A DNA stretch of 64,000 nt, from positions 450,038,538-450,102,537 of the forward strand of contig NC_081413.1 of NCBI RefSeq assembly GCF_030272615.1, given 5' to 3'. The stretch's first letter is position 1. Each line of letters starts with the position of its first letter. Of this stretch, positions 23,835 to 36,316 are shown piece by piece. The notes under the pieces were generated by a model. That model was not told where the DNA came from. It did not search any database and saw nothing but the letters and a program-made list of their open reading frames with translations. Source of the DNA: Cryptomeria japonica (taxonomy: Eukaryota > Streptophyta > Pinopsida > Cupressales > Cupressaceae). Both the position numbers and the translations under genes were made by a program.

Positions 23835-24076
23835 AGGTGTGTGCTCCACATCAGTTAGGTATTGCATTGATAAATCTTTTTTAGGATTGGTGTGTTGAAG
23901 GATGCTACACCTTAGGGGGACCAACATAGTGGGACATAGCTATTTGTGCCTCCATTTTGGCATTGTTGTCAAAGGGGGAGAAGATGTGAAGTGGAGAAGA
24001 TATTTACAGTATTGGGGAGAAGATGTGAAGCAAAGAGATATCTTTGTATATTTCCATCAATGTCAAAGGGGGAGAT
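23835..24076 (+). other. Element C: 3' untranslated region with polypurine tracts
   Basis: Holds CAAAGGGGGAGAAG near 23969-23982, a partial repeat GGGGAGAAGATGTGAAG near 24004-24020, and the LTR-adjacent tract CAAAGGGGGAGAT at 24064-24076. ATGTCAA and TTGGCAT flank the last tract. Confidence 0.8.
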
Positions 24077-25594
24077 TGTTGGCATATGTGCAGAGCTTGA
24101 TGAAATGATGATATTGTATGTTGTCATTGATGTCAATATGCTGAATATGAACCGGTATATTGAAGTAAGCAAACTGGTAAGAGAACCAGTATGATATTGT
24201 GAACTGGTATATGTGAGAACTGGTATGATATTATGAACCAGTATATGTGAAAAAGTGAAGCGGTATGTTGGAATGAGAATCGATAAATGGGAATTTTGTA
24301 TCGGGGTTTCATTTGGCATGACTACCAGTTGGTAGTCTCAGCTTCAGGGTTTTCGGTTGATGCATTCCAAGCCTGTGTGATTCAACTGATGACATCTTGT
24401 GATGAGTTAGCATTGTAATGAAGATCAAATCATGTTGCCATGTCACCCTTGTGTGCATGAAGGATTTCCTTGAGTATCTTGCATGGAGATTGATCCTATC
24501 TACCTTGGGAATGTGTGAAGTCTCTGTAAATAGTGGAGAGCACATGATGAGTTATCAATTTCCTGAATCGGCAAAGAATGAATGTTGGAGAATGTCTTGA
24601 GATCTATTCAAGACTGTTGTGTTCAATGCAGTATGATTAACGGTCAAGATTGAACTGAGTGAATTGTTAAACCTAAATGTTTAGGGTTTAGGGTTTATGC
24701 TACCAACCTATCTGTTTCCTATAAGGTCGATGATGTTTTTCATTTTGAAGTTGTTGGCAAATGTTATGTGTGTATCCAAGTGAAGAGATACTTGATTCTT
24801 GCCAGACTGGAGAAGTGTGTTGATACCTGCAGATTGTCAGTGCAAAAGAAAAGGAGCTAAAGAGGATCTGCCTTGGCATTGTGTGCTTTTATTAGACCAG
24901 TGTATTACTTGTTGACTTCTAACCATTTTAGAAGCTGGAAAATCCCTTAACCGGGTAGCTTTAATAGGCTTTGTGTAAATCCTTTAACAGGGTGACTTAA
25001 TTCAACGAGTTCATCAAATCCTCTTGTGAGGTAACCTTTAACAAGGTTCTAACCTTTAACTGGGTATTTAGCCATCCCTTAATCGGGTGATCCCTAGTAG
25101 GATCGGTTCCTAGCAGAACCTATTGTAAAAGTCTTTAACCAGACTAGGCTCCTAACAGAGCAGACTTCAAAAGAGTTCAAAGAATAGCTTGTGGGTATTC
25201 ATCCCCACCGTGGTTTTTCCCAGTCGGGTTTCCACATGAAAAATCAGTGTGTCATGTGTGATGCTTTTCATGTGATTCTTTAATATTTTTTGTCAAGTGG
25301 TAAAGCATGTTGAACCGATAGTCATTATATTTCTAATGATATATTACTTATTTATGCATATGGGTGAAGTGGAAATGAGATATTAGATTGTGTGGAGATC
25401 TAAGTGTTTACCAGTTTATGTCTTTCATACTCTCATTGTGTTTTACTGGTAATGCCCTAATTTAGACCAGTGTTACTATTTACCAGCTAAGTGCAGTCTT
25501 TGTAGTCAAACTGGTTCAAGGAAAGTATTTTTGATACTGATTCACCCCCCCTCTCTGTACCGGTTTGGTACTAATCGTTCATCATTATTCATCA
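24077..25594 (+). repeat. Element C: 3' LTR
   Basis: 1518 bp, TGTTGGCATATG to CATTATTCATCA. Near its start are 33-34-bp imperfect repeats built around AACCGGTATATG/GATATTG (about 24145-24290). It is followed directly by the target duplicate CAGTG. Confidence 0.93.
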
Positions 25595-25599
25595 CAGTG

Positions 25600-25930
25600 A
25601 TGGAGTGGATCGATTGCTTAGATAATTTCTTTGAGAATTAAGACATACCAAAGCACCAAAAGATGAAGATGGCCCAATCCAAAATGAAAGGGGCTACACT
25701 AATTTGGTTAAATTTCATCCAAGATGAGAGAGTGAAAGATGGAAAGAGAAAAGTAGCTACTTGGAAGAAGATGATGGTTTTGGTGAAGGAAGCCTATGTT
25801 CTAGTGGACTATAATGTCCAATTGCATAAGAGAAGAAAAAATTTGAAGTGAAAGGAGATGGATGTGAGTTCCTATATAGAGGAACTCATGAAGTTGTGAA
25901 CCTCAGGTCAAAAAGAAGAAAGAATAAGAA
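25600..25930 (+). pseudogene. Element D: gypsy gag, continuation
   Basis: In frame with 19211: VMEWIDCLDNFFEN, a stop, then MKGATLIWLNFIQDER, WKKMMVLVKEAYV and HKRRKNLK, a second stop, then MDVSSYIEELMKL. These are retrotransposon gag capsid blocks (Ty3/gypsy). No zinc knuckle, protease or RT follows. Homology ends at about 25930 and E sequence resumes, so the rest of D, including its 3' LTR, has been deleted. Confidence 0.85.
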
Positions 25931-26068
25931 GAACCTAAAAAGCATTCTACTTTATGTAGGCCATTGAGTAATAAATTTGTAGTGACTTCTTAGATTTCAT
26001 CCCACTTAGTTTATGGTTTATAGGATTTTGAGCCTTCACTTTTTTAAAATCCTCCTTCTTCTTCTAAA

Positions 26069-26606
26069 ATGGCTAACCTTTATGGTCTTGGTTTTCATAT
26101 CCTAGCTAGGTGTGCATATAATGGAAATGGATGTGTTGCTCAAGAACAAGGGATTAAAGTTCCCTTGGAAAAAAACTTTCGTGATATGACATTTGGGCTT
26201 GGTTATGATCCTTTCAAGCATACTAATGCCTCTAAGAGACCATCTACTAGTGTTAATGTCATTTATGCTTCTCTCTCATTAATATATCCTAAATATGTTG
26301 ACTTTGACCCTTCTTGTGTCTTTGCTTTGAATGTTTTTTCTACCAATGATTCCTTAGCTGAATTCTTGGGAGCTTATGACAACCTTCCTCATTATCACCA
26401 CAACCGTACATCGTCATGGAGGTCTATGGAATCAACGCAATGTGAATGCCTTACCTGAGGAGAAAGGAAAGTTTAGTCCTAATTGGCTTGGACTATACAT
26501 CATCATGGAGGTCTATGGATCAGGTGCTTATAGGATAGTAGATATGGAAGGTATGCCTCTCATGAAACCCATAAATGCTATGCACCTTCATAGATACTAT
26601 GCCTAG
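26069..26606 (+). pseudogene. Element E: G-patch-like segment fused to integrase C-terminus
   Basis: The first part (MANLYGLGFHILARCAYNG, QEQGIKVPLE, MTFGLGYDPFK) is the G-patch-like stretch between protease and RT in Tat-lineage gypsy elements. The last part, in a different frame, is the integrase C-terminus: KFSPNWLG, IIMEVYGSGAYRIVDMEG, KPINAMHLHRYYA, stop. The whole RT, RNase H and integrase core between them is missing. Copies of ATGGAGGTCTATGGA lie at about 26417 and 26505, close to the deletion. Confidence 0.75.
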
Positions 26607-27180
26607 TTCTTTTTTCTCTCTCTCTCTCTCTTTCTCTCTCTTCCTAGTCTTCTCTCTGCTCTCTCTTTATGTCTTTTTCTTCAAAATTGGGGATATGTTA
26701 GCATGCGTTCATTAAAGTATGTAAGATTAAATGATGTCATATTGTTTGGTCTACATTATTTATTCTTGGCAAGCATGTTTCATTACAATATTGTTTGTCT
26801 TGGATTCCGTTTATGTAAATTGTAATTGATTTGCATTTCATATGTGCTAGCATGTTATACAATTTCGTATGTGTTAAGTAGAATTATATCATATTGTGTT
26901 TAATTAGAGTTAATTAAATCACATTAGTCATATAGTTCTCATGCTTAATACATTATTCTTTTACATCATCACAATAACATTCGATAAAATAATTAGTTAT
27001 TTAATTAAATCACACATGTATCAATTTAATCATGAAGTATTGAGAAATCAATCACATGGAAATTAAATCAGATATACATGCTCATTACTCAATATGTTAC
27101 TTCTAATCTAAATAATGTGTACATTGTAAAACCATTAAAAATAGAATAATCAAGAGTGTCATAATATATACATCAATACA
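26607..27180 (+). other. Element E: post-pol non-coding region with CT microsatellite
   Basis: Starts with a CT-rich run (about 26612-26662, mostly (CT)n) and then AAAATTGGGGATATG, a purine-rich site like the E polypurine tract. The remainder is AT-rich with no coding frame. Confidence 0.6.
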
Positions 27181-27199
27181 TCAAAATCATCTCCTATCC

Positions 27200-28938
27200 C
27201 TAGGACTAGTAGCATGAGTATGGTGGGTCAATGCCCCCTCCTAATCTGGTTGTCCAGGTGGCCCCATGGGGGGTCTATCATGATACAAACCGTGAGTGAC
27301 TCCCTGAGGAGCTCCCAAGATCTGTCTCCATCATGATCCCTCGGTATGTTGCTGCCTCTATCTGCATTTTCACTAGGTCACACTCTGTCTATCATAATCT
27401 ATATCGCATGACCTCCACCTCCATCTGAACAGGGGAGAAAAGGTCCTCATGTCGTCCTGTACTCCTCTGGGGTCTATGTGGTATCTATGTGGAACTCGGA
27501 ACATGTGCAGTCACAATAAGGTCTGTCACTGCATTTTGAATCAAAGAATGCCACTCCTAGATGTTAGCTGGAAGATAGAGAGAAATTTTTCATCAGTAAC
27601 ATTCTATATCATCAAATCTAAAATAGGTATATGCATATGTTAATCAATAACAGGGCACATTACCTAGATCTCCCTCTCACTAATAGGATCGTGGACAATG
27701 ACTTCTTGAGACTAGGACCCATTGGGCTCTCCCCAATCATACTATCTTTGTATAGTTGGTGTGGGCCGATGAGGATCAGTATCAAGACCCCTTATGGGAC
27801 TCCTCTCTACCCACCATAGGAGACTCAATGGATCTATGGCTTTGGTATCCTCTCTGGAGTGATGAACTATACCTGACTCGTCCTCATCTTTGTCCTCCTT
27901 GTCTTTGTCCTCGTCCTCCTCATCCTCCTCATCCTCATTCTCAATCCCCTCCTCATTATCTCCATGATGATCTCCCTCTCTGGTATCAAGATCATCTTTG
28001 TCTCCACCTACTTCCTTCTCCTCTATGTCCTTACCCTGATAAGTTGAATCCTCCTCAGATGCATCAGATCCCTCTCTATCACCTAACTATCTCCATGGTC
28101 TAGGGTTCCCTCTAGGGAAGTATACTAGGAAAATGGTTCCAAGGTATGTCCTCCTCCACCATGTGATGTATCATCAATGTGCGCTTGAGTCATCTCTATA
28201 ATCTGTCGCTATGTCCTGATCTAACCCATCTAAAACTGTGATGTCAATCTCATCACTCGTAGGCCTAGGAATGGCTCCTAGCCCTAGAATCACTCATGAG
28301 TGTTGCATATATATAGGCACATTAGTAGGAACACACTGCTCAAATCCAAACTACCGCTGAACTTGGTCAAAGTAGAAAGGAACAACTATGTGGCTATATC
28401 ATCCCACTAGTAGACGGTTCCTCTGAATGTTGAACATATATATATGTAGCCTTGACCACATGGACATCCCAAGGTAGGGTCTCCATATGATTCCACCCAC
28501 TATCAATCTATCCATGCTCAATCTCCAATACAGGAGATTCCTGAATCGCAACTCATGGGTAAGAGGATAAGCATATAGCCTAGGCTACTATAGGACTAGC
28601 TCTATGGGGGCTCTGCCAGGTCTAGTGCATGTGATATGATAAAACATCCACACTTGTAGTAGTGTGCATGTCATAAGGATGCATCCCTGTCTAAATACAT
28701 ACTCTCCAAGGTCATGATAGAGATGCACAAGAATGCTTCGACCCCAAGAATATACTCTCCTATGTCTCTCCATGGGTCGTATGGCATAGATGAGTCCTCT
28801 TTGCATATGTGTGTCATACCCATTTGGGCACATAGCTAATGCAAGATTTGTAATCATGAGTCATCTCACCAATGGAACCTCACCTATAGGGTGTAGGAGC
28901 TAGCTAACCATAATGCGACCCCTTGTCTCATTGTGTAT
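27200..28938 (-). pseudogene. Element E: antisense PMD ORF, C-terminal part
   Basis: Minus-strand continuation of the PMD frame begun at 46690. The clearest block is at 28588-28857: ERHRRVYSWGRSILVHLYHD, LGEYVFRQG, TCTLLQVWMFYHITCTRP, a hallmark of the plant mobile domain (PF10536-type). Downstream is more decayed, with an acidic/Lys-rich region encoded by the CTC/TCC-rich DNA at about 27880-27960. Extra antisense ORFs between pol and the 3' LTR are known in some Tat-lineage gypsy elements. The C-terminal end is not defined. Confidence 0.7.
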
Positions 28939-28943
28939 CAATC

Positions 28944-30075
28944 TGTTGGTATTTTGATGATGTTTTGATTGTCATTGATGGACATGCACTTACTTGATGT
29001 ATGAGTTATGCTCAATGGGTATTGTATGTCATTAAATGTTTAGTCTTTAGACTATTGGTATTTTTGCAGAAGATGGTTTATCAGTCACAGATTGACTGAA
29101 GATCCCAAGCAATATGAGGATCTCAAGCAGAATGAAGGACCCGAGCGGTAGATAACTTTTGATCAAAACACTAGAATCTTTCAGTCTTCATTTTTGACAA
29201 CCGATAATCGGTATATTGTATTAGTTGATACATATCTGTGATGAGTTACCAACCAGTATTATTGTAATATGTGATGAGTTATCATCCACCAACACTTTGG
29301 TGGTGTTTTTGTGTCATGTTACCAAATGTGTCTAGATGCACTCTACCTAGGACCTTGTAGTCTAATCTTATTGGACCAACATGAAATCAGATTCCTTTAT
29401 AAGGATATCATGTCTAGGTTTTGTATGTGACACAGAAAGGGGAAGGTTATTATGTGTGATCATTGAAAAGAAGGTTAGGTCTGTGTGAAGAGATAGAGTG
29501 TGTAGATATAGAAGACTGAAGTAATGCTAAAATGCATTAACAAGGAGCTGTCAAGGATCTAATTAATCATACTATGCTATTATCTAGACCATTCACTTGT
29601 TGATTAATCACATCTTCAACAAGTCTAAAGCCCTTAACCAGGTAGGCTCAGCAAAGCCTTTGTAAATCCTCTAACAAGGTGGTTCACAATTGTGGATCTT
29701 AAATCCTCTAACGGGTACTATTTAACAAGACTTATCTCCTAACAGAGATGTAGATTCCTAACAGGATTTGTTCTAGTGAAGAACATTGTATGACCTTAAC
29801 TGGTGTGACCTTAACCGATCTGGTTACTATTCTATAGATAGTTACTTATGAGTTTCTGCTCACTGTGGTTTTGCCCATTTGGGTTTCTACATCAAATATC
29901 TTGTGTTATGGTGATTATGCTTTTGTGGGTGAATTCTTTATTTGCTATTTGGTTTGTATTTATCTTAACTGATTTATTAGTGAATGTGTTGCTTTGGTTA
30001 TCTACTAAATTGTTTAAGAGTTTGCTTACAGTATTTTTTGGCATACTAATTCACCCCCCCTCTTAGTATTCATCA
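28944..30075 (+). repeat. Element H: 5' LTR
   Basis: 1132 bp, TGTTGGTATTTTGATGATG to TTAGTATTCATCA. Collinear with 45153-46333. The latter has about 50 extra bases, including an added copy of a GACCCCAAGCAGTATGA-type unit. Confidence 0.93.
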
Positions 30076-30077
30076 AT

Positions 30078-30090
30078 TGGTATCAGAGCC
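30078..30090 (+). promoter_or_regulatory. Element H: primer binding site
   Basis: TGGTATCAGAGCC two bases after the LTR. Initiator-Met type. Confidence 0.9.
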
Positions 30091-30113
30091 AACCTTTCTA
30101 TAAGTCTAACCAC

Positions 30114-31400
30114 TTGGAAAGAGATATGGGGGAATACAAAGTGAGGGAACTTACTCATTGTCTCACTCAGACTGAGAGAGCTTATGATGAACTCAAAGTC
30201 AAGTATAAAGCCTCTTTAGCCAAGAGAAGAGAGCATGCTGAGAAACTGATGGAACTTACTAAAAATAGCTCTTCTGATGAAGCAGACATGGATGCCTGAG
30301 TTGAAGAAGTTGAAAAACTGAATGACTCTAAAGCCAACCTAAGAAGGGAGTTGGAAGGACTGACTATCAGAATGTGTAAGGAACTTGAGAACATAAGGAA
30401 AGCTGAAGATTTGGTAAAAGAAAAAGATCATGAGATCTCCAAGCTGAAGCAAGAAATCAGTACCCTTACCACTCATCTCCAGGAGAGTAAAGTGTTAAAA
30501 TAAGAAATGTAAGGTGAACTAAACATGGCTATTTTTGAGAATGCAACCTTGATGGAATCCAATGCTTCTATTTCCAAGGAACTTATTGAGTCAAAAGAAA
30601 TACTTGCTAAGTTCAACAGGAGTACTATTAAGCTAAAGCAAAAGTTGGAATTGGAAAAGCTAGTAAAGGATACCACTATACTTGGTTTCTCTGGGTATGA
30701 GGAAGGTGAGACCTCTGGAACAAAATCTAAAGCATCAAAGAAGCAACCGACATCCAAGGGTAAAGGTAAGCAAAAATTTAAACCTGTTTTCTTTAATTGT
30801 CTCAAAGAGGGACATACTACCAATGTGTGTAGAAGCAAGGCCTACAACAATTTTCCTTATTTTCAAAGCAATATGCCTAGATCCAATAGATTCAATGGAA
30901 ACTGTTATGCATGCAACAAGTTTGGGCATAGAGTATTTGAATGCAAGTTAGTTTTGCACAAGACTAGGAGATATCTTCCAAGGACTCAAGGAGTTATCCT
31001 GAAACTCTCTGTGAACCAAAATCCCAACCGGTACAATACCTATGGCCATCGGTCAGTCGATTATCAAGCGGCAACTAGTTGGAGAGAAACTTGTTTGATC
31101 TATCATGGTAGCGGTCAAGCTGCTGCAACATGTAGAAGGAAGAATGGAAGTATGAATGATGGATCATGGAGAACACCTGGAATGGTATGCTATCATTGCA
31201 ACAAACCAAGACACACTACCAGAACTTGTAGACTGAGAAAGAACCTATCGGGTGATATACCAATCACTCCAGAAGGGAAGATTGATGTTGAAACCATTCA
31301 AGTAGAAATTAATCAAACTTGGAAAATGAAATCAGAAGAAGAGTCACAGGATGAACCTGTTTCTACACCTAGTGTGGAAGTCTCTGAACTAGCAAACTGA
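30114..31400 (+). pseudogene. Element H: gag-like protein with coiled coil and four zinc knuckles
   Basis: One frame from Met 30114 with stops at about 30297, 30501 and 30510. The first ~180 residues are a long charged helix (coiled coil: KVRELTHCLTQTERAYDELK, EEVEKLNDSKANLRRELEGL). Next is a Lys/Ser-rich linker and four CCHC-type knuckles: FFNCLKEGHTTNVC (first Cys lost, ~30790), CYACNKFGHRVFEC (~30903), CLIYHGSGQAAATC (second Cys and His lost, ~31093) and CYHCNKPRHTTRTC (~31188). Only the second and fourth look intact. The usual N-terminal copia capsid domain is absent. Likely binds the element RNA. Confidence 0.8.
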
Positions 31401-31834
31401 GCTTTAGAAAATCTTAGGGGGAACATATCGGTGAAATATTTCAAACCCCCAGTTTATATCAGTAAGACTTTTATTGGTATATGTTACCTGTCAATCAGCA
31501 GAAGATTTGAAGTGGTAAAAGGCAAAATTAGGGTTTGTACCCTAGCAATGATGCATTTATTATAGTAGGTGAGAGTTTGTTTAAAAAGGGATTTTCGTTG
31601 ATATATTCACTTATCTATTTTCAGAAGAAAAATTTTCAAGAGAAGAGCAACCAGAGCGATTTGTTTAGAATTTGAAGAAATCTTGTGTGAAACCTTGCAA
31701 TCATTTTCAAGCAATCAGTGAAGAACACTAAGCGGTGAACTAGGGACCGAAGTGGTGTATTGTGCGTGATATTGGCAAAACCTAAATTTCAAATTGTGAA
31801 GGTATTTTTTGAAATTCATTCTTATCATTTTTTT
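31401..31834 (+). other. Element H: spacer between the two ORFs
   Basis: No coding signal. About 430 bases with a purine-rich run near 31408-31425 and a repeated GAAGTGGT/AAGCGGT motif. It could serve as leader for the second ORF. Confidence 0.5.
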
Positions 31835-32679
31835 ATGGCTTCTGCATCGCACTCTAGTTCTAGTGCATCCGTAGATATGCCTGAGTTTCTTCAGAAGAAA
31901 ATGAGATACAATGCCCTATCTCAAATTCTCGTCGGAGTTATTGTCAAGGGAGATGTTTCAGGGTATATAGACTATAAGTTGGAAGACCTAGAATCCCTTG
32001 TAATTCACTCCCAGCTAATTTTTTTCTGTGGAGATGACAAGAAGATTAAACCAGAGTATAGCATCCTTGAGAAGATGAAACTGCACAATGCGGTATACTT
32101 TCTAGAAGAATTCTCAAAAGAACATATTTGCATTACCCTTAGAATAGTGCATGGTGACAAGATGTACCTCGAGTGGACCCATGACATCACATCGGAAGTG
32201 ATTCATGCCATCACCAGATTCTGCAATGTTGGAGAAGTACTAGTTCTACGGAAGGTCACCAAAACTAAAATGATAGAGCTCACTGGTTCTATGAGTGACC
32301 AATGGGCAATGACCATCAACACCATTAATGATGATCTGGTGAAATATGCTTTCATGGTGATTGGTTACAAGATATTTTATGCCAATAGAGTGAATTATGT
32401 CCCTACTGCTGCGGTAAATGCTGCTTATAGGATGATTAAGGAAGATATTGAATATGACCTATGTACCTATTTACAGAAGCAATTGTTGGAGAATTTGAAG
32501 TCCATCAAACTAGACAAATCACTGAGGTTCAAGTTTGGCCAACTTCTGGTTGCTTTATTCTTCTATTTTCCAGGTTATTTTCCTGGAGTTAGTGATGTTC
32601 AATGGTCTACTAACCTACCAATTTCCAAACAGATTAAGGAGAGTCTACAAGCAGTGGGAACTGCATATCCTAAGGTTCT
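31835..32679 (+). pseudogene. Element H: unknown ORF2, N-terminal domain
   Basis: Open for all 281 codons from Met 31835 (MASASHSSSSASVDMPEFLQ), preceded by an in-frame upstream Met at 31760. Ser-rich start, then a globular-looking domain: ILVGVIVKGDVSGYIDYKLE, CITLRIVHGDKMYLEW, ITSEVIHAITRF, LTGSMSDQWAMTINTINDDL, AAYRMIKEDIEYDLC, LRFKFGQLLVALFFYF. I do not recognise the family. It is interrupted by I after GTT CT at 32679. The same codons continue at 42520 in frame. It has no RT, integrase or protease motifs. Confidence 0.75.
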
Positions 32680-34155
32680 TGTAGATCAGGAAATTGAAAA
32701 GCATCAAAACCAATAGCAATTAGGACAATCACAAAACCTAAAGCAATGAAAGCAATCCTAATCCAATCAATGAAGACATAAAGACAAGATATTCAAATTG
32801 AATGAAATTGAAGCAAACCAATGCAGATAACTCCTTCATGTGGCTCCATTGTTCTTCTTTCACCTTCAAATTTGATGTGGATCTCACCTACAAGTGCAAA
32901 ATGCAAGTAGAAAGCAAGTTGTTGAGAGATGAAATTTGTAGCATAAGGTTACTCGAAAATGTGATTGATTGATCGATTGATTGATTCCTTTGATTGAAGA
33001 AACTCATCCAATTTATAGAAAAATTGGAGAGAGGACAAGATTAGCATGAAGAGATTTAAAAGGAAATTCAAATCAAGAATGGCAACATTATGATAAATCT
33101 ATGACAATTTCTATGCAAGGAGTATGACAAATTATGACAAGTTGCTATGCAAAATGTATGACAAATTATGACAAATTTGAAGTAGAAATACAAATTAGGA
33201 ATTAGGAGAAATTAGCAAATTAGAAAATTGAGGAAAAAGATAAAATAGAAATTAGGTGAATTAATTAATAGGTTTTCATCCATTAATTAATTCATGAAAG
33301 AGACCTAGGACTAAATAAATAGATTTATTTAACCCACAAAGAAGAAGAAAAGGATTAAATGAACAAATCATAAAACCCTAGAAATTAATGTAGGTACGAT
33401 CATGATTTTGATTGATAAAGGACCAATGTTGATAAATGATTGAGATTGGCTGACAAAAATCAATGAAAAATTGACCAAGATTGACAAGGAGATCAAATTG
33501 ATAGGTGCCAATTGACGAGGAACAATGACTAATCGGTCCAAATTGACATGATTGAAAAGGACAAGGATCGATGACGAATCGATCGCAAAATGACAAGATT
33601 GACAAGGACAAGGATCGATGACGAATCGATCGCAAAATGACAAGATTGACAAGGACAAGGATCGATGATGAATTGATCACAAAATGACAAGATTGACAAG
33701 GACAAGGATCGATGATGAATCAATCGCAAAATGACGAGATTGACAAGGACAAGGATCGATGACGAATCGATCGCAAAATGACAAGGCTGACAAGTTAATA
33801 ATCATAAATAATTACTAACAAGCTAAAGATGATTAAAAGACTAACAAGAGGACAAAACCCTAATTCTATCATCGATTAGGATTGATGATGTCCAAAATGA
33901 TGATAAATGAGCATGCACATTGATGCGACAGGATAAGATCGACCAAAATCATGACTGAAGATTGTTATCGACAAGACCTAATTCAAAAGTGAGAAAAATG
34001 AAGAATGCAGAAGAAGGACTCAATGCTCGCAAATGATAAAGACCAAGTGCGCAACATAGAAGAAATGTTAATGTAACACAAGAACCCTAAAATAAGGCAA
34101 TGTGCAAATGTTAAAGTATGACTCCGCAAGTGTTGACCATTTTTAGACGTCTACA
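32680..34155 (-). repeat. Element I: 3' LTR
   Basis: 1476 bp. Against 41030-42514 I count about six differences in the first ~165 plus-strand bases. Contains five tandem 47-bp units (33553-33790). Confidence 0.93.
33553..33790. repeat. 47-bp tandem repeat array in the I LTR
   Basis: Five units, each with ATCGATGACGAATCGATCG plus AAAATGACAAGATTGACAAG and a GACAAGG doublet. The ATCGAT/GATCGAT half-palindromes recur in every unit. The same array lies in the other I LTR (about 41917-42150) and both J LTRs (about 52565-52800 and 63345-63580). The open frames on its minus strand are repeat artefacts. Confidence 0.9.
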
Positions 34156-34169
34156 TTTTGCCCCTCTTT
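34156..34169 (-). promoter_or_regulatory. Element I: polypurine tract
   Basis: Minus-strand AAAGAGGGGCAAAA directly before the 3' LTR; identical to J at 63020-63033. Confidence 0.85.
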
Positions 34170-36316
34170 GAGACAATGCGATTTTAAGCGTTGTTTCAAA
34201 GAAATATAATGAAAATGCCCCAAACAATAACAATGACATATGCATGCCCCCTAGAGGATTTGGCCGAAAAAATTTAGAAAAGAGGCCAAGTGATCGATAA
34301 GAATGACATAAGACGATAGGTTCGAATGGACTGCCAAGACGGACAAAAGAAATGTTAGTGAGAAGAAATTAGATAGAGGACAGTTAGAGATGAAGGAAAA
34401 CTTGCTTTCACAAATGCACATAAGTAGGTGAGAACCTTTATTTAATGTAGCAAAGCGGATGCAGAGCATCATGGCATTGAAGGCCAGAGCTGGAACACAA
34501 CCCCTTTTGCAAAAGATAGACACATCGCACACAAGGAATGAGTGAAGCATCCTAGGGTGCATACATCAAGGGTCGAGGTATGTGCGGCATTCACAAAGAC
34601 AACATACTTATCATAGACACCCAATGATATTGTTGCCCTAGTTTGTAACAAACATTCGACAAACAACAAACACAACAAAAAACAAAAGGGACCATGAACC
34701 ATCCCAGTTACTCAAAATCACTCAGTGACATCATTGAGTAACATAGGAACATGATCGAAGCCAAAGATAAATCAATAAAAAGATAAGACGCACAAATTCA
34801 ACCAAGTCAAACAAACAGTCTGATCATCATTGTCAAAAGTGGAAAACAAGAATGATCATGATGTCTGGTTTCAGGGAATGCGGTACCCCATCTAAGACAG
34901 GACATAGTCTAGTTTCGAGTATACCACACCCTGTATAAGACCCACAATAATATTGACAAGGACCAATGGTAATGTTGATGCTATTTGGATTGATGTGACA
35001 ACTATGATCAGGTTGAATGCTTGGTTGGTCAAACAGTTTATCTATTAATGTGTGATTTCATTAAAGCACAATGTTTGATTAATTATTGATAGATGTATGC
35101 TCAGTGATCTGTCTGTGCACAAAGGGGACCATTTATTGACAAAATGCAAAAGGCCAAAGAAATTGTTTTTGGATTTTGATGTTTTTCACTTTGTAGGAAT
35201 TTCGAGGTTTTTTAATTTTTTTGTTCATTTTTCAGGACTTTATTTGACTTTTTAGGGATTTTTTTAAGGACATTATTTGATTTTTAGGGATTTTTTTTCA
35301 GGACATTATTTGATTGTATTTTTAATTATTTCGGGACATTTTTCAATTTTTATGATTTTGCCCCTAGTGTCTAGCAAGGCAAGGAATATGACGGGTGAAT
35401 AAATAGGCTTTCTAAAATGTTGGTGGATAGAGGGAAGACAAAGGCCTTTTATTATGGAGACAATATGGATGCAATTTTCAAGGGCTATTGCATGATGGGA
35501 CAAGAGACTGGATATGACAATGTAAAGCAGTGACATGGCATGAGGGACATGTCAAGAGGTTTTTGAAACTATGTGTAAATTTTGAGGCCTTATGTCAGAT
35601 CAAGATCAAGGAATGAAAAAGAGTGTATGGATAGTGATAAGATATGGATAGGATAAGCAAGACCAAGAATGGATAAGGGACATGGACTAAAGGTCGGGAT
35701 TGGCTAAGGGATAGTAGCAGAAAGTTGCAATAAGACAGGGAATATGGATGAAAGGTTGTAATAATCAAATGGATGAAGACCAAAAGCTATGATGGACTAA
35801 AAGCTGCAAACAAGATGCATGATGCTCATGAAGATCCTCAGCCTTGTCAAGATCAAAGGTGGAAAGGGAAACTGGACATGAGGGACAATAGGATATGAAG
35901 GGTAATGACATGGTATGATAGGATAATGAAGGTCAATAGGATATGAAGGAGGAAACTTGCCCCCAAGTGTGGTGTGCAAGAAGTTCATAGATTATGCATG
36001 ACGCTTGTTTGCCAGGTTTTCATCACGATACTTGCCCAAGGTGCCTGTTTGATAGGTTTTCACCAGTGGACGAATTATTTTTTGCGTTATGTTTTTTTTT
36101 TTTTTTTTTCTCTCTTTTTGTTTTTGATAATTTTTTTTTTTGTATTTTGACTTTTTCAATAGAAGATGGACACATGATAGGGGAAGGAAGAAGGATTTAA
36201 ACATCTTTTTGTTTGGATAGTAGCCTTGAAAAAAATGGACCATGACCTTTAAAAGTATGCTCAAAGACGTTGGTAGGATAAGGACATGGAAAAAGAGATG
36301 AAATTAAGGCAAGGAT
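34170..36316 (-). other. Element I: 3' untranslated region with A-rich repeats
   Basis: Non-coding. Matches J 58219-60017 and 62867-63019. Plus-strand T-rich repeats around TTTTTCAGGACATTATTTGA (about 35190-35350) and a T run at 36090-36140. The J-specific PMD segment is missing here, at about 34300-34350. Confidence 0.7.

Larger units (their letters stand above)
19217..25594 (+). mobile_element. Element C: Ty1/copia element nested in D
   Basis: Plus-strand copia element with a truncated 5' LTR (19217 to ~19798), gag-pro-int-RT-RH, polypurine tract and full 3' LTR (24077-25594). Target duplicates CAGTG lie at 19212-19216 and 25595-25599. The interrupted D gag frame is continuous across it. 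The primer site and gag start are missing because the 5' LTR is fused directly to gag. LTR and coding region are close to A. Inactive. Confidence 0.95.

Noticed and set aside
26612-26662. CT-rich run as a polypyrimidine or promoter signal
   Set aside because: Simple microsatellite just after the E pol stop; no gene follows.
33368-33729. Overlapping minus-strand ORFs with repeated ILSFCDRFVIDPCP-type peptides (also 41738-42125, 52542-52996 and 63143-63769)
   Set aside because: They are frames through the 47-bp LTR repeat array; the same DNA gives similar peptides in several frames, and position in an LTR argues against a gene.
33553-33790. CRISPR-like repeat array
   Set aside because: Units are contiguous and imperfect with no unique spacers, lie in an LTR, and the genome is a plant.
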